Assembly (NCBI RefSeq): GCF_035956715.1
Contig: NZ_CP108381.1
Location: 2,542,001 to 2,606,000 of the forward strand
Direction: 5' to 3'
Source of the DNA: Nocardia sp. NBC_01329
Lineage (GTDB): Bacteria > Actinomycetota > Actinomycetes > Mycobacteriales > Mycobacteriaceae
Length of the DNA: 64,000 bases
Numbering within the stretch: position 1 is the first letter of the stretch; the number at the start of each line of letters is the position of its first letter. Shown one piece after another: positions 1 through 12,600 of this stretch. The notes beneath the pieces were generated by a model. It was not told the origin of the DNA, did not search any database, and worked only from the letters and a program-made list of their open reading frames with translations. Made by a program: the position numbers and the translations under genes.

Positions 1-610
1 TCCGCAGAGGCGACGGCTTTATGCGAAGAATCCCACGCCGGCTCCTCGCCACGCAAAACAGCATCGGCGATCTCCGCGAAGCCGTTGGTACGCAACAGAT
101 GCCGGGCGAAATGACTCACCGCCACCGCCAACTGCGGTGAATACGCGGCCCACCAGAACGGGTTTCCGCGCAGGTGGTCGATGCCGCTCATCACGTCGCC
201 GGGAACGAGGTCACCAGCCACGATCCGGCTCCGGACCCGGCCGCCGATGGCACATCTGGCCTCCACCGAATCCAGATCGGAAGCCCCGAAGATATCGAGG
301 ATCCGGCCGTCCGGCATACGAATAGCGCTGTGTGTCGGCAGCCATTCATCATTGATCAGCACATCGAAAACCACGGTTTCCCAACCGGTCATGCTGTGCA
401 GGGCACCGGCCAGATAGTGGCAGCGGGAACGGCCCAGCATCTCTTCGGCCTGCCAGTCGACGGTAGCCGCGGTGAGTACGAGCCGAGAGTGCCCGTTGTG
501 GGTCGGGTCGCCGAATTCGAATACCGATTTGCCCGTGAAATCGGCTCGTACCATATGACGCTGCCAATGCGTCGGGATGTTCCGGTCGTCGGAGGTCGAA
601 TCGGGTTCCG
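1..610 (-). other. Papain-like domain 18, a different short-spacing subclass, continues beyond window
   Basis: Cys is at 420-422 in LGRSRCHYLAGALHSMTG, His at 330-332 in EWLPTHSAIRMPDG, and Asp at 294-296 in GRILDIFGAS. Only 30 residues separate Cys and His, versus 72-115 in the other intact copies. The pattern Cys-x2-Leu-Ala-x-Ala-Leu, His, Pro-Asp-Gly-x2-Leu-Asp-Ile-x-Gly is one I know from small actinobacterial and phage-borne papain-like proteins of unknown role. A helical tail follows (FWWAAYSPQLAVAVSHFARH) and runs past position 3. A helix (about 640-925) separates it from the dead copy 17. Confidence 0.7.
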
Positions 611-3600
611 GAGCGACCGGCGCGACACCGCCGGTCGCGATCACCGTGTCGGCCTCAGCCACGATCTCCGCTACCTGCGAGCGCGCTTGCGCGTAGTGCC
701 GGGCGAGCGATTCCAGCTCGGCCACCTGTGGTGGTCTCGACTCGACCTCGGACATCGAACGCCGCTGAAGACCATCGGCCTGCGTGTTCATCCTGCGCAG
801 GATGTCCTGCTCTTGTCGCACCGCCTCCCGATACCGTGGCACCAGGGAATCGAGTACTGCCCGCGCCGCAGCGGTCAACGGGTTGGCTCTGGATCCGTCC
901 CCCTCGAATACGAAGCCACGAACCGCTACTGCGGCGTCTCGATCCGACGATTCGAAATCCGCGATGTACTCGCCGAGAACGCCTACCTCGCGAATCCGAC
1001 CACGGTTGTCGACGACCACGCGGCTGGCCCCGGACTCGTCGCAGACGACCACCATCGCCTCGGAACCCGCCGACTCCAGAGCCCTCATCATGTCGGCGTG
1101 ATCAGAAAATTCCTGTGGCTGCGCGCCGAGCGCCGCGGCGATTTCGAAAAGCGCTGCACCGCTGCCGCTCACATTTCGGGCCAGCGGGCGAATTTCGGGG
1201 TTTCCGGTGATCGCTGCGGCGGTCGCCACCGCCGCCGGACCTGAGAAATCGCTGATCGTCATCGCGGGCAACGGACGCACCCGGGACATCACCCGGGCAA
1301 GCGAGCCACCGATGCGTGCGATCCGCTGCACAACCGCCGCCCCCTGTGCGACCAGATCGGCTACCGCCTCGGGTGGGTTCTCCGGAATGTTGCCCGGATC
1401 GACTCCGTGGTCTGCCGCGATGCTGTTCAGCTGGTCTCGCTGGGATTCCAGCAACAGCTCGGCCCGTAGTCGTTCGCCGTGCAGGGCGTGCAAGCGGCCC
1501 GCGTCTTCGTGCACCTGCCGGTACCGCTGCATCGACTCCTCGAGCATCGGAATTGTCCAGCTCCACGACGGATCGGTGTAGCTCGACTCGTCTGCCCGCA
1601 GTTCCCGCAGTTCGGATTCCATAGACGCCGGGTCACGGCTGCTCACCGTGATGCCGAGCTGCCCGGCCAGCTCCAGCACGTAGTCGAGATGCTGGGCTGT
1701 GTCCATATCTCGCCCGTAGAGCTCACTGAACTCCACGACCCGCTTCGGAACCGGCTCGAACTCCGGCAATCCACTCTGATCACCCCGGGCACCGTGCGAT
1801 GGCTCCGCGCTTGCGGATGGGTTTGTGCCCTTATGGCCGCCGACGCTCCCTGCCGCGCCGGCATTGCTCTCGCCAGCCGCCCCGCTGCTGCGGAACGCGC
1901 TCACCTCCGGGATACCCGGGGTATCGGCATACACCACGAAGGGATCGAGCCCTCGAGGTCGCCGCCCACCAGCGGGATCGGATCCTGTAAATTCCGAAGA
2001 CCCTTCGAACGCTACGCCGCCTGGGGGGCCCGACAGCCCCCCACCGCCGCGGGCGGGTGGTGTGGGGTCCGGCTTCGGCCGCTCGCCACCCTCGGGACCG
2101 TCACCAGGCGCATGCCGCTCCAGCTCATCCAACCGACTCAGAACGAGATGGTACTTCCGGTCGAGCAGGAGGAGACGGAAAACCGGTTCCGCCTCGATGA
2201 CCCGTTGCCGGATCAGCTGAATTCGCGAACGCGGAACACTGTGGTCGAGCCACGTCGCGGTACCGTCCGCAGCGCGGTGCACGAAATGCCCGGACAGCTG
2301 CGGGCCGGCCGTGGGCGAGGCTGGCTCGGTGTCACGGTGATCGGTCCCGATCACCTCCCCTGTGTCGCTGATCTGCCAGGCCGGAGAGTGCGCGGGGGTA
2401 GCGACCACGGCTTCGAACATGCCGAGTCGCTGACCGCTCGACGAATGGAAGTACGCATTCCACGTTTCCGGGTTCGCGATTTCGGTCTCCGGGGTGCCCC
2501 GGTGGTCGCGCCGGTAGTAGCTCCGCTCCGACCCACGAAGGAACTCCGACGGTTGTACCTCGAATGCCGCGGCGAGGACAGCGTCGGCCTCCGCTTCGTC
2601 GACCTGGCCCGGATCGGCAACCTCGACCAGTGTCGGGTGAGCTCCGTCGGGGAGTGACCGTGCCACTATCCCGAACGAAGAAGGACGGCGGTCCTGACCG
2701 AGCACGACGGTGTCGGCAACCTCCGCGGCGAACGACCGCTCGTCCGCGACCGCGTCCACCTTATGAGAGTCCGGATACCGGTACGGCTCGGCGTGCTCGG
2801 GGGAAGCCGTGTAATCCGGTTCGAAGGGACGCTGCGTGATGAGGCCGTCGCGGTCGACCCGAATGTGCCGGTAACTGATTTCGACGTTGTCGAGATCCAC
2901 CCCCGAATAACGCAACTCGGCAGGGTGCAGCTGCGCCACCCGATCCGGACGCCCTGGCAGAGCGGGGACAGGTGAGGTGAAGATGATCCGAGACCGTCGC
3001 TCACCCGCTGCCGCGACGAAGCCGGCACCTTCGTCGAACAAGATCGCGTTTTCGCCCACCAGGATGTCGCGGGCGGCCACCACCGCCGCCTGCTCGAGAA
3101 TATCCGCACAGCGCTGTTGCGCCGCCTCGAGGTGCTCGAGCATGACGCGCACCCGATGTGCGATCGCAGCGTGCCGGGACAGGTCTTCTTCTACCGAGGG
3201 GGTCGCCGCTTGCAACGCCTGATCGATCTCCGCCCGATCCATTCCGGCAACGTCGATCCCGATATCACCACACCAGAAGGTGATATCGGCACGGATATCG
3301 TCCGCGCGGACGAAGGCGGTTTCGATCCGCTTTCCTACACTGCCACGCACGTGGCCCGGTGGCGTCTCCGGATCGAGTTGCCAGGATTCCCAACCGTAAC
3401 GGAAAGAGCTGTTCAGCTCGGCTCCGATCAGCGCTTCGTCGGCCGCGGTCAGCGCTTTCGTCCCGGGCTCGATCACGGGAACCGGTTGCGCAGTGCCGTC
3501 GCGGCCTGGCACGGCGCCCTTCTTCAATGCCGTGGCGACCTTGCGCCCCAGCTTTTTGGTCTTCTTGGCACGCCACCCGTAGAAATGCTTGGCCACGACA

Positions 3601-6600
3601 AGACTCGGATCGTCCGATGTGCCGCGCGCGACGGGAGAGGCAATCCGATAGCCTTCCCCGTCCTTGACCATGTACAGGGTGACCCGGATGCCGGCGACCT
3701 CGATTCCCACATATTTCACGTACTGGTGAGCAGTATCGAAGGTGAATTCAACTCTGGTGTGTGCGCCGGTGGCCAGATCACGCACGACTTCTTCCGACCC
3801 GAACGGCTCGATCTCGGTATTCGTTTCAGCCAATCGGTACCCCAGCTTCAACGCTGGGGAGGAGTTCTCGTCGAGCGGTTTCCCCCGCTGAATTCTATCC
3901 TCGGGGGATTTGGCCGGCAAGTTATAGAAAGGGCTCAGACGGGGCAGGCGCGATCCGAAACGGACCACAGGTTTCAGCCATTCGGCCAATCCGACGGCCC
4001 TGCCCAGCCCGTTCGAGCATTTGGTGAGATAAGCATGCAGTAGCGCACCTTCGAGTTCGCGCTGACTGGGGTTGCGGAATTTCACCGGTGCTTTCGGGAC
4101 GACAACCTTCACCGAGCCGACCGAATTCACCTTCGCCGCCACCTCGGTGATGCGATAGTGCCGTGACCCGTCGGGCGTGATCGCCGGCCCGAATTCCGGC
4201 TTGTCGGCGACCAGCGCGGTCAGTGCCTCGGAGTATCGGCCGCGCACCGCAACCACGATCAACTGATCCCGTCCGGGCCCGTCGCCGGGTACATGGATGA
4301 CATGGTCGCTCACCCGTCGCCCCCCGGGGTAGTCCGGAAGAAGCTCCTCCACCCCCCGGCGCGAAGCCACGTCGTCCAACTCGGCAAGAAATTCGAGCTG
4401 CTGGGAATAGCACGCGGACATCCGGGCGAGTCGTTCATTGCGTTGGATCAACTCGGCGCGGCGCCTGCCGAAGTCCTCGAGTTGCCTGCCGAGATCGAAG
4501 AAAGGGTGGAATCGTCCGAGGCGATTGCCCAGCATGTCCAGCGGGATTTCGAAAAGATCCGCCGGATCGACACGCAGTTGCTCGGCCAGCAACGTCCAGT
4601 CGCGGGCTACCTCCGCGTGATACTTCCCGAGGCGCTCCTGGGCGTCGATGTCGTTGCTGAACTCTGGCCAATAACGTCCGACGGCACGTTTCTCGTCGTT
4701 CCAACCCCTCCGTGCCTCCGATTCCCACTGCACGAGAACACCGAGATCATCGACATGCCGAGGCGCGGGAGACGGGTCGGTGAGGTCGATCCGCTCTGCG
4801 GGGACGCGCACCGTCCGGTACTCGACCCGGTAGACATTCTCGATCCGGGCCGCCGCCGAGTCGAGTTCGGTTTCGACTCCCCGCCACTGCGCCTGCAACT
4901 GGTCCAATGCCCGTTGATGCTCGCCCGCGACCGCGACCACTACCATCTTCCGGTCCGGGAACCGGATGATGTCGTAGCCGTCGAGACGCTCACCATCCGG
5001 TCGACTCCGCAGAATCTCCGAAACGACCGGGGCACACGCGCGCGTGGTGAGTGCATCGTTGTGCCGCACGGCTGCCGCCATCGCATCCCGGTAACGCCGC
5101 AGTGTTTCCGGCAACCGGACCAGAGCTTCTTCTCGGCCGAGAATGTCGGCGCGACGAGAGCGCTGTATCCGATAGTGCTCCAGCCGGAGCAGAAGAGTCA
5201 CCTCTTCCAACTCCGCAGGCGCTACTCCCATTTCGTTCGCCAATGCGGCCCGGTCAGCCGCTACCTCCGCTTCCTGTTGGGCGATGGAGAGGTTCCAGCG
5301 CTTCTCTGCCCAGGTAGCAACTACGCCGGAGCTGGGCAGGCCGAGTACCCGAAGTAACTCGTCCAGATCCCAGCGTGAGTTCCGGAGCTGTTCTTCGACG
5401 GACTCGGAGAACGGAGCACTCGACTCCGCGTCATCGGACGGCTGCGGTCGCGCGCCGATATTGGTGTCCGCGAAATCGACACCGGCCATCGCCGACGGTT
5501 CTTCACCGTCGGCGAGCGGACGAGCGGCAGTGCCGTCCGCATTGAAGACCAAGCCGAAGATGCCTGCCACATTGTCCGGGCGAACCCAGTCCGCGTAGTC
5601 GACTTTGCGGCCGTCTTCTTCGACGACGACCCGGTCGCCGTCGAGGGTGAACGCTACCGCGTGGGCACCGACGTTCATGTTCCGGAAGCCGTCGAAGGCC
5701 ATGACCGCGACCACGGCGCCGCCGTTGGCGATCAGGTGTGCGCGGATATCGTCGAACGAGTCGAAGCCGCCCGGATGCCAGTCCGCGCGCAGCAGTTTCG
5801 CCGCGTCATGGGCGGAGACCCCGTCGGGGCCCGCGACAAAACCCGCCAGCCCCGGCGGAATCGGCACGCCCGCCGCGGTCATCGCCGCCCGCCCTGCTAC
5901 CGGCAGACAGTTGCCCGGCGGTTCCCGGCGGTCGGAATCGGACAGCAGGAAGTCGGTCGAACCCAGCGAAACACCTTCGATGGCCACCAACCCCGACGTC
6001 TGCCCGGCCAGCTCGGCCAGACCGTCTTCCAGGTTGCGTTCTTGCTGGGCCGACATTGCGGCCAGTTCGTTGCGACGGGTGGCTATTTCGGCCAGCTCGC
6101 CGAGACCGATCATCTTCGTGGCCGCCGAGCGCAACGGTGCGTGCTGTGGCAGCAACATCTCCCGGAGCGCGGACACCCGGTGCAAGGGCAGTCTGCCTTC
6201 GACCAACTCATTGCGCAGGGCCGCCGAATCCGAATCCCGGACCAGCTGTTCCAGCTCTCTGCGGGCCCGTTCCTGCGCGCGGCGCAATGCCCTCGGGCGG
6301 GCGGATTCGTCGGATGCCACCCCGAACGCAGTGGCCAGCCGCGCGAATTCGGCGTCGACCGGAGCGCGCAGAACAGTGATCTCGCGCCGGCGCGCCATCA
6401 TGGTATCGAGTCGTTGCGCCTGAGCCGCCGCCTGGTAGCTGCGCAAGTCCTTGTCATGGTATTCCACTGCGGCACGGCTCAGCTCGACCAAGCTCAGATA
6501 CCGGTGCAACGTGCCCAAACCCAGGATCCATTCGGCGGGCTCGAGCCTGCTGCTCGCCTCGGGCAGATTCTGGGCCATCCAGTCGTCGATCGTGGCAGCT

Positions 6601-9600
6601 GTCACGGTAGGCGCGCGCCACCCGGGCATCTGCGTCACAGCCGTCTCCGCGGCCGCGAGCGAAGCGCGCACAGCAGCCAGCGCGTAGTCCGGGACCGACG
6701 GAATATCTGTGTCGCCGAATCGTCTCCGATGGGCGTCATGCGCTTCGGTGTAGCGGGCCGACGCCACACCGCGCCGGGAGGCGATCTGCGCAATCCCGGA
6801 TTCGGCGGCGTCGATCCGGTGCACAAGATCGTCCGAAGCAACGAAGTCGTCCAGCACAACCAGGAGCGCATCGAGGCCCTGTAGCCGCAGCAACGACTCA
6901 TTCCGTGCCGCGGCGTTCCGGTCCAGCAAAGCCATCGGCGTCGCCGCGATACGGCTCGGTGTCAGCTGTTGCGGCGATACGCCGTCGAGCATCACGGCCA
7001 GCTCAGCCGCCTTCAGTGCCCGCGCCTCGTGCAGCCGGGCGCGTTCGGCCCGCAGGTCCGACAGGTCGACCGGCTCATCCAATTCGGCACTGAGATCGGC
7101 GAATTCCGTCTTGGCCGAGCCACGGGCCGCCAGCGCTTCGGCACGAGCGCGCAGCAATTCGGGACCCACCGTGACGCCCACCGCGTCCTTGACCACACCG
7201 ACCGGGTCGAGCGCCAGCGCCGCCAGTTCGGAGTGCAACTGTTCGCGCAGTTGCCGCAGTCGCGCGGCGCGTTCGGCACTCGCGGCGAGGTCGATCGGCT
7301 GGCCGATCTGCATCCGGAAGTTCTCCAACTGCCGGATCTGTGCGGCGACCGCATCGGTTCGAGCAGCCTGTGCGGTCAGCCGGCGAATATCGTCGGCGGA
7401 CCCCACACCCTGCTCGAACCGCGCCCGAAGACCGCGCAGTGCCGCGGCCGACGCACCGATCTCATCGGCGCGCTCCTGCAGATCGCGGGCCTCCTCGACC
7501 GATCGCATGATCTCGTGCAGCCGCTCGAATCTCTGCGCGACCTCGTCGTGCGCTTCTCGCCGATCCGCGAGTTCTTCCTCGACCGCGTCGTTCTCCATCA
7601 GGTCTTCCAGCGGGATGCCGTACCTCGCGGCCAGTGCGGCGCGTGCCTCGGAGAGCTCGGTGAACCAGAAGTGCCACGTCGGTGACCCGGGGAGCAGCAG
7701 ATCCGTGATGAGATCACCCACCGCCACGGTCGTGTCCAGTCCGTAGTGGCTGCGATACAACTCGATATTGTCTTCGAGGCCGTTCCGGAGCAGCAGAGCT
7801 TCGCTACGCCGGTCGCGGTGCAGGGCGGCCAGGTGCGGCGGCAACCGGAACGGCTCGAAGGGCGCGGGGCGCTCGGTCGATCCGTCGCCGGCCGACGGTG
7901 GCCCATTTTTCCGATCACGCGTGACATAACCGAGTATCGACGCGGCGAGCGATGTCGCGCCGAATATGCTCGCGTTCATCCAGCCCGTAAAGGAAGCGCC
8001 CTCGGATAGCATGGAGCCGACGGTCAATCCACCTGCTATCCCGCCTACAGCGCTGATGATATCGATCGTCGACCACGCGCTACCGGTGTATTTCGAGGGA
8101 ACTACGCGGGCGACCTCGTCGCCGAATTTCGTGTTCTGGACCGATTGGGCCATACCGGTGGCAGCCGAAGCCGCCCAGAAAGCCAACGCGTCCGTAACGC
8201 CCGCATATACGAGCGAGAGACCTCCCAGCGCCGCCAACGAGGCCGGATAGGTCCATTTGACATTGGCGCGGGCGATCAATTCATCCGGCACCAGATTCGT
8301 CGCCACGATTCCGGTACTGATCGCTGCCAAGAGTAGCGCCTTCGTGAGAAACGAATAACTCTCGTTGGTTGCGACTATGTTCACCATATGCACGGTGGCT
8401 GCCGTATTCGCGAAGACCGCCGGGAGGCTCAGCCAAAGGAATCCGTGCGTGAATCCGTTCTGCACCAGCAGACGGGCTCCGGCGAAGAAACTGGGTTTCT
8501 CGCCCGCTTCCGGTTTCGGCGCGGAGGGAAGGAAGCGCAGCACCAGCGAATTCACCAGATGGGCGCCTCCGGCGGTCACGAACAGCAGCGCATCGGAGAT
8601 CGGCTGGAGTATGGGGCCCAGGGTTCTGCCGAGTGCGCTGGCCAGCGCGCGCTGCGTGTTTTGATACTTCCGGGCGACGGCCCCTTCTTCCGGGCCGGCC
8701 AACCATTCGCCGTACTTTCTGCCGACAGTTCCGGAGATGGCGTCGATGACCGACATGATGCCGACCCCACCGACGAGGGCCAGCGCGGCGCCGTCCGCAC
8801 CGGACGCGATCAAGCCGCCACCGCCGAGCATGGTCGCTAAGCCACCGGCTGACAACATTTGCAGCGTTTCACGGTTCTTGAGCCTGTCCGCGATCGGCCC
8901 GGATACCAATTTTCCGATGACGGTGCCCGCGTGGGCCACAGCCGCCATCACACCGACCATGCTTGCCGCACCCAGTCCGATCATGGTCAGCTGAGCACCG
9001 CTCATCCAGGCATTGCCCAAGACGGCGGCCCCGGTGGCTCCGGTGGCCTGTAGCACGAGGGACTTGAGGCGGGGCCGAGTCTTGGCGCGGATCCATCGCA
9101 GGAAGGATTTCGAGCGGTCGTCGGGTTGCGCGGCCTCGGGCTCTTCGGCGGGTGGGCCGGTGATGTCCCCGATACGCCGGCGCTCGCCCGGCTGTGCGGG
9201 GGGCGGGGTCTGCGGCTCTGTCAGGGTCGTTTCGAGCGGCCGGACGGCATTACCGGCGGGATCGAGTTCGATGCCGTGGCTGAAGTCCACCAGACCCGCG
9301 GCGTGAACGGGGACGAACGCACCCATCAGGTTGCCGCTGCGGTCCAACCTCAGAAGTTCGCCGTGGTGGTTGACCACGAAATAGGCGTGCGCGCGTGGCT
9401 CGGGTCCGCCCTCGGCGAGATAGGTGTCGACCAACAGCATGCCGCGGCCGTGGTTTGCCCTGCGTTGCTCCTCGAGTTCTTCCTCGGTGAGCGTCTGTCC
9501 GGGCTCGACTCCCAGCAGCCTGTTCGCGACGGCCTCGTGGCCGGCGACGCCGTACAGATAACGCCCGGTGGCCGGGTTCGTGATGTGGTCGGCGTGACCG

Positions 9601-12600
9601 CCGGTCAGCCAGGACAGCGCGGCGCCCGGAGTGCCTTCCTCGTCGACGGTGACCTGCGGCATCGCCACAGCTCGCCGGCCGCCGCGCGCATCGCGGTAGT
9701 AGTCGTTGGCCGCCTGCCCGGCCAGCGGCGCGCACTGGCCGTCCTTCAGCGGCAGATCGGGACGTGGCTCGGATTCCTGGAGGAGGCGGGCGCGCTTGAT
9801 CCGAGCAGCTTCCCGATCCGCCGCCTCCCCCATATTCCGCGCGCCGCGGATATCGGCCCGGCGGACATTCTCGTCAGCAGTGATGAAACTCTGTGCCGCG
9901 GCGCTGAGCGATTCGAGACCGGCCTCCGGTGTCACCACCGCACGCCAAGCGTCGAGGGTCTGCTGGGGTCGCGCCACAAATCTATCGATGATCGCGTCTA
10001 CGGCGCGCCCCGCGAAAACTGTGCGCACCACGTCGGTGAGCGCATCCAGTTTCTGCGACCGGGTCACATCGAGTTCCAGCCGACCGCGCCAGTCGGTCTC
10101 CGCTGTGCTCGACCGATCCGATTCGGAACCGCTCGGCATCCGGTCGGCGTCGGTGTCGTTCAGGTCGCTGACCGAGTCTCCGTCGGGACGCTGGTGCGCC
10201 TCGCTGTTCGGGTCACTCGGCACCACACCGGCAACCGATTCGGAGACAGCGGCGGTTGCTCGCCGCTCTTGTCGCGCTTCGGCGACCGCAGCGATGAATT
10301 CGTCTACCGGAATAACGAGGTCGGTCTTCCCGGCCAACCCCAACCGCCGTATCCCGCCCCGGAAGTCCCGATCCGAAAGCGGATAGATATTCAGTTCCAC
10401 GACCGTGTCGTCGGACCGGAATCGGTGAGACGCAGCCTCGATATCGGTTTGACCGTCGCGCAGACGTGTTCCGTTCACACGCCCGTGGTAGCGCACACTC
10501 CACCCGAGAGTGTCCACTGCCACCCTGACGGGACGACCGAGGTGATCGAACGGGGCGAGGGCCTCGACCATCGGAAGAATCGCGCGACCTTCCACCGCGA
10601 TCGCCGGCTCCCCGCTCGGGGTCGACAACCGCACATGGGGCACCTGCGCGATCGCCGCGCCGAGCTGCGGCGGGAGCTCGGGCAGCTCCCGGACCTCGAA
10701 CCAGACCGCCCGCTCCGCATGGTCGGGCACCAGGCCGACACCGGACGCCGTCACCACTGGGTCGTCGAACACGCCCTCGGGCAGCGGCCCACCGTCGACG
10801 TCCTGCACCGTCACTCGCAACACCCGGTCGTGCCGCGCACCCGCTACGTCCACCGCCAGCAGAGCCGGGCGGCCTCGCCCCAGTACATGCCCGAGCAAAT
10901 CGACAAGCACCAGACCCGCGTCGTCGACCCGCGCCGAGGGCCAATCCGGCAGCTTTCCGGCCATCCAATCCCACGCACGCGCGGTCGCTTGATCCCGACC
11001 ACGCGCACCGCCTTCCGCATGCACCACGAGTTCGGTCCGATGCCCCGAGGACGGCCCCGCGCCGACGCCGGCCACGGCAGCCGGGGCGGCCCAGGGCGCG
11101 TCCGCGCGGTGGTCCGCTACCGGCGCTGCCGATGGCCGAGCAGGCAGCCCGGGGTCCTCGGGCGGATACCCCTCCTTCGCGCCGGGCGCGGGATCAGCTT
11201 GCCCCCTCGGTGCGGTGTGGTGCGGAACGCCCGTATCTCCGTCGCCCGGGTTCGCTCGTCCACTGATCGAGTGTTCTTCCCCTGCGGGGAACAGCCGGGA
11301 GGTACGTCGACTGAACTGCACGACCGGTTCTTCGTCGGCATCGAATTCGATGCCGTCCACGCGGCCCGCACCGGCTCCGGCGCGTTGCACCCACGCGTCT
11401 ACCGCTTCGTCGCCGACGATCCAGGTATGTACGGCCTGCGGGTCAGCGGTGTCCAACACCGCCAGCTCGCCTACCTGGTCGCGCAACACCGGGTAGGCGG
11501 CCGCCAGGACATCGGTGACTCTCATGATCCCGATGGCGTGGTGGCCGACCTGACGGACTGTTGTAATCCCGGCTTCGGTGACCGGCTGGAGAACTTCGAC
11601 CAGCCCGGCAACCATGCTCGCATGATGGATGCGCACCAGGTTCACCGCTGTTTTCAGACCTGCGGCACCGTATCCGTAGGCCCGTTCGTTCCACCCGGCA
11701 CGCAGCGCGGTCGCGTACTCCTCATCGGTCTGACCATCCATACCCGGCTCGACGAACACCGGTTCGATCTTGGTGGCGTGGGCGCCCAATCGGATCTCGG
11801 CTGCCAGCTCCACTTGAGTCGCACAGTCTTTGCCCTCGGCATTGCTCAGATGCCGCGCCAGCGAATCGACTTCGGACCTGGGGGGCAGGACATCGTAGGG
11901 TGACCCGGGCCCGGAGTCCGGCACGGTCTCGTCGACCGGTTCGACCGGCAGCGGGGCGGCGACCCCGTAGCCGACGAACCGGTCGCCGTCGTGACTCACG
12001 CGGGTCACGGTGATGTCGAGGTTGCGTTGCAGCACGAACTGTTTGCGTTCGGGATGCCACAGCACATGAGTGCCCGCGGGCACCCGCAAGAACAGCAGGT
12101 CTGTGTCCCGCAACCGGTCCCCGGCGGCTTCCATCATCTCGCCGGTGGTGTAGCCGACCTGGTGTAGGTGGGCACCACGCATCGTCCAGGGCTGCGCGGG
12201 ATCGAGGTCGTCGCCCGCACGCAGTTGCAGCACCAGGATCAGGTCCTGCTCGAGCGGCTGTGCCGCGACGAGGGCGTCGACCGTGTTGATCAGTGGCAAT
12301 GCAGGGTCGCCGGGCGGTCGCTGATCCACCGAGGTGGCGAGCACCGCGTTGGGAACGGAGAATCCGTTGAAGGAATCGGTGTTGCCGCCGTCCCAGGCCG
12401 ATATGAGCTGACGCTTCTGCTCGGCGTCGAGCGAGGCGAACGCTGGACCCCGGAGGGTGTCTGCGTACCGCCGTGCGTTTTCGGCACCGGCGAAACGTAG
12501 TGCGTCCTCGTTTATTTCGGCCAGGCCGACGGCATGTCGGGCCTGCGGAGACAACGCCGCGAAGGTGGAGTTCGACACCACCGGCATGACGGCGGCGGCG

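Noticed and set aside
7920..9110. A separate MFS transporter gene inserted in the region
   Set aside because: It is in the same frame as the flanking papain domains, with no stop on either side.
10213..10974. Minus-strand open frames in the other two frames, such as 10,213-10,974, 22,366-22,902 and 58,790-59,713
   Set aside because: They are out of frame with the domain-bearing frame, very rich in Arg, Gly, Ser or Pro, and overlap segments where the main frame encodes recognisable folds.
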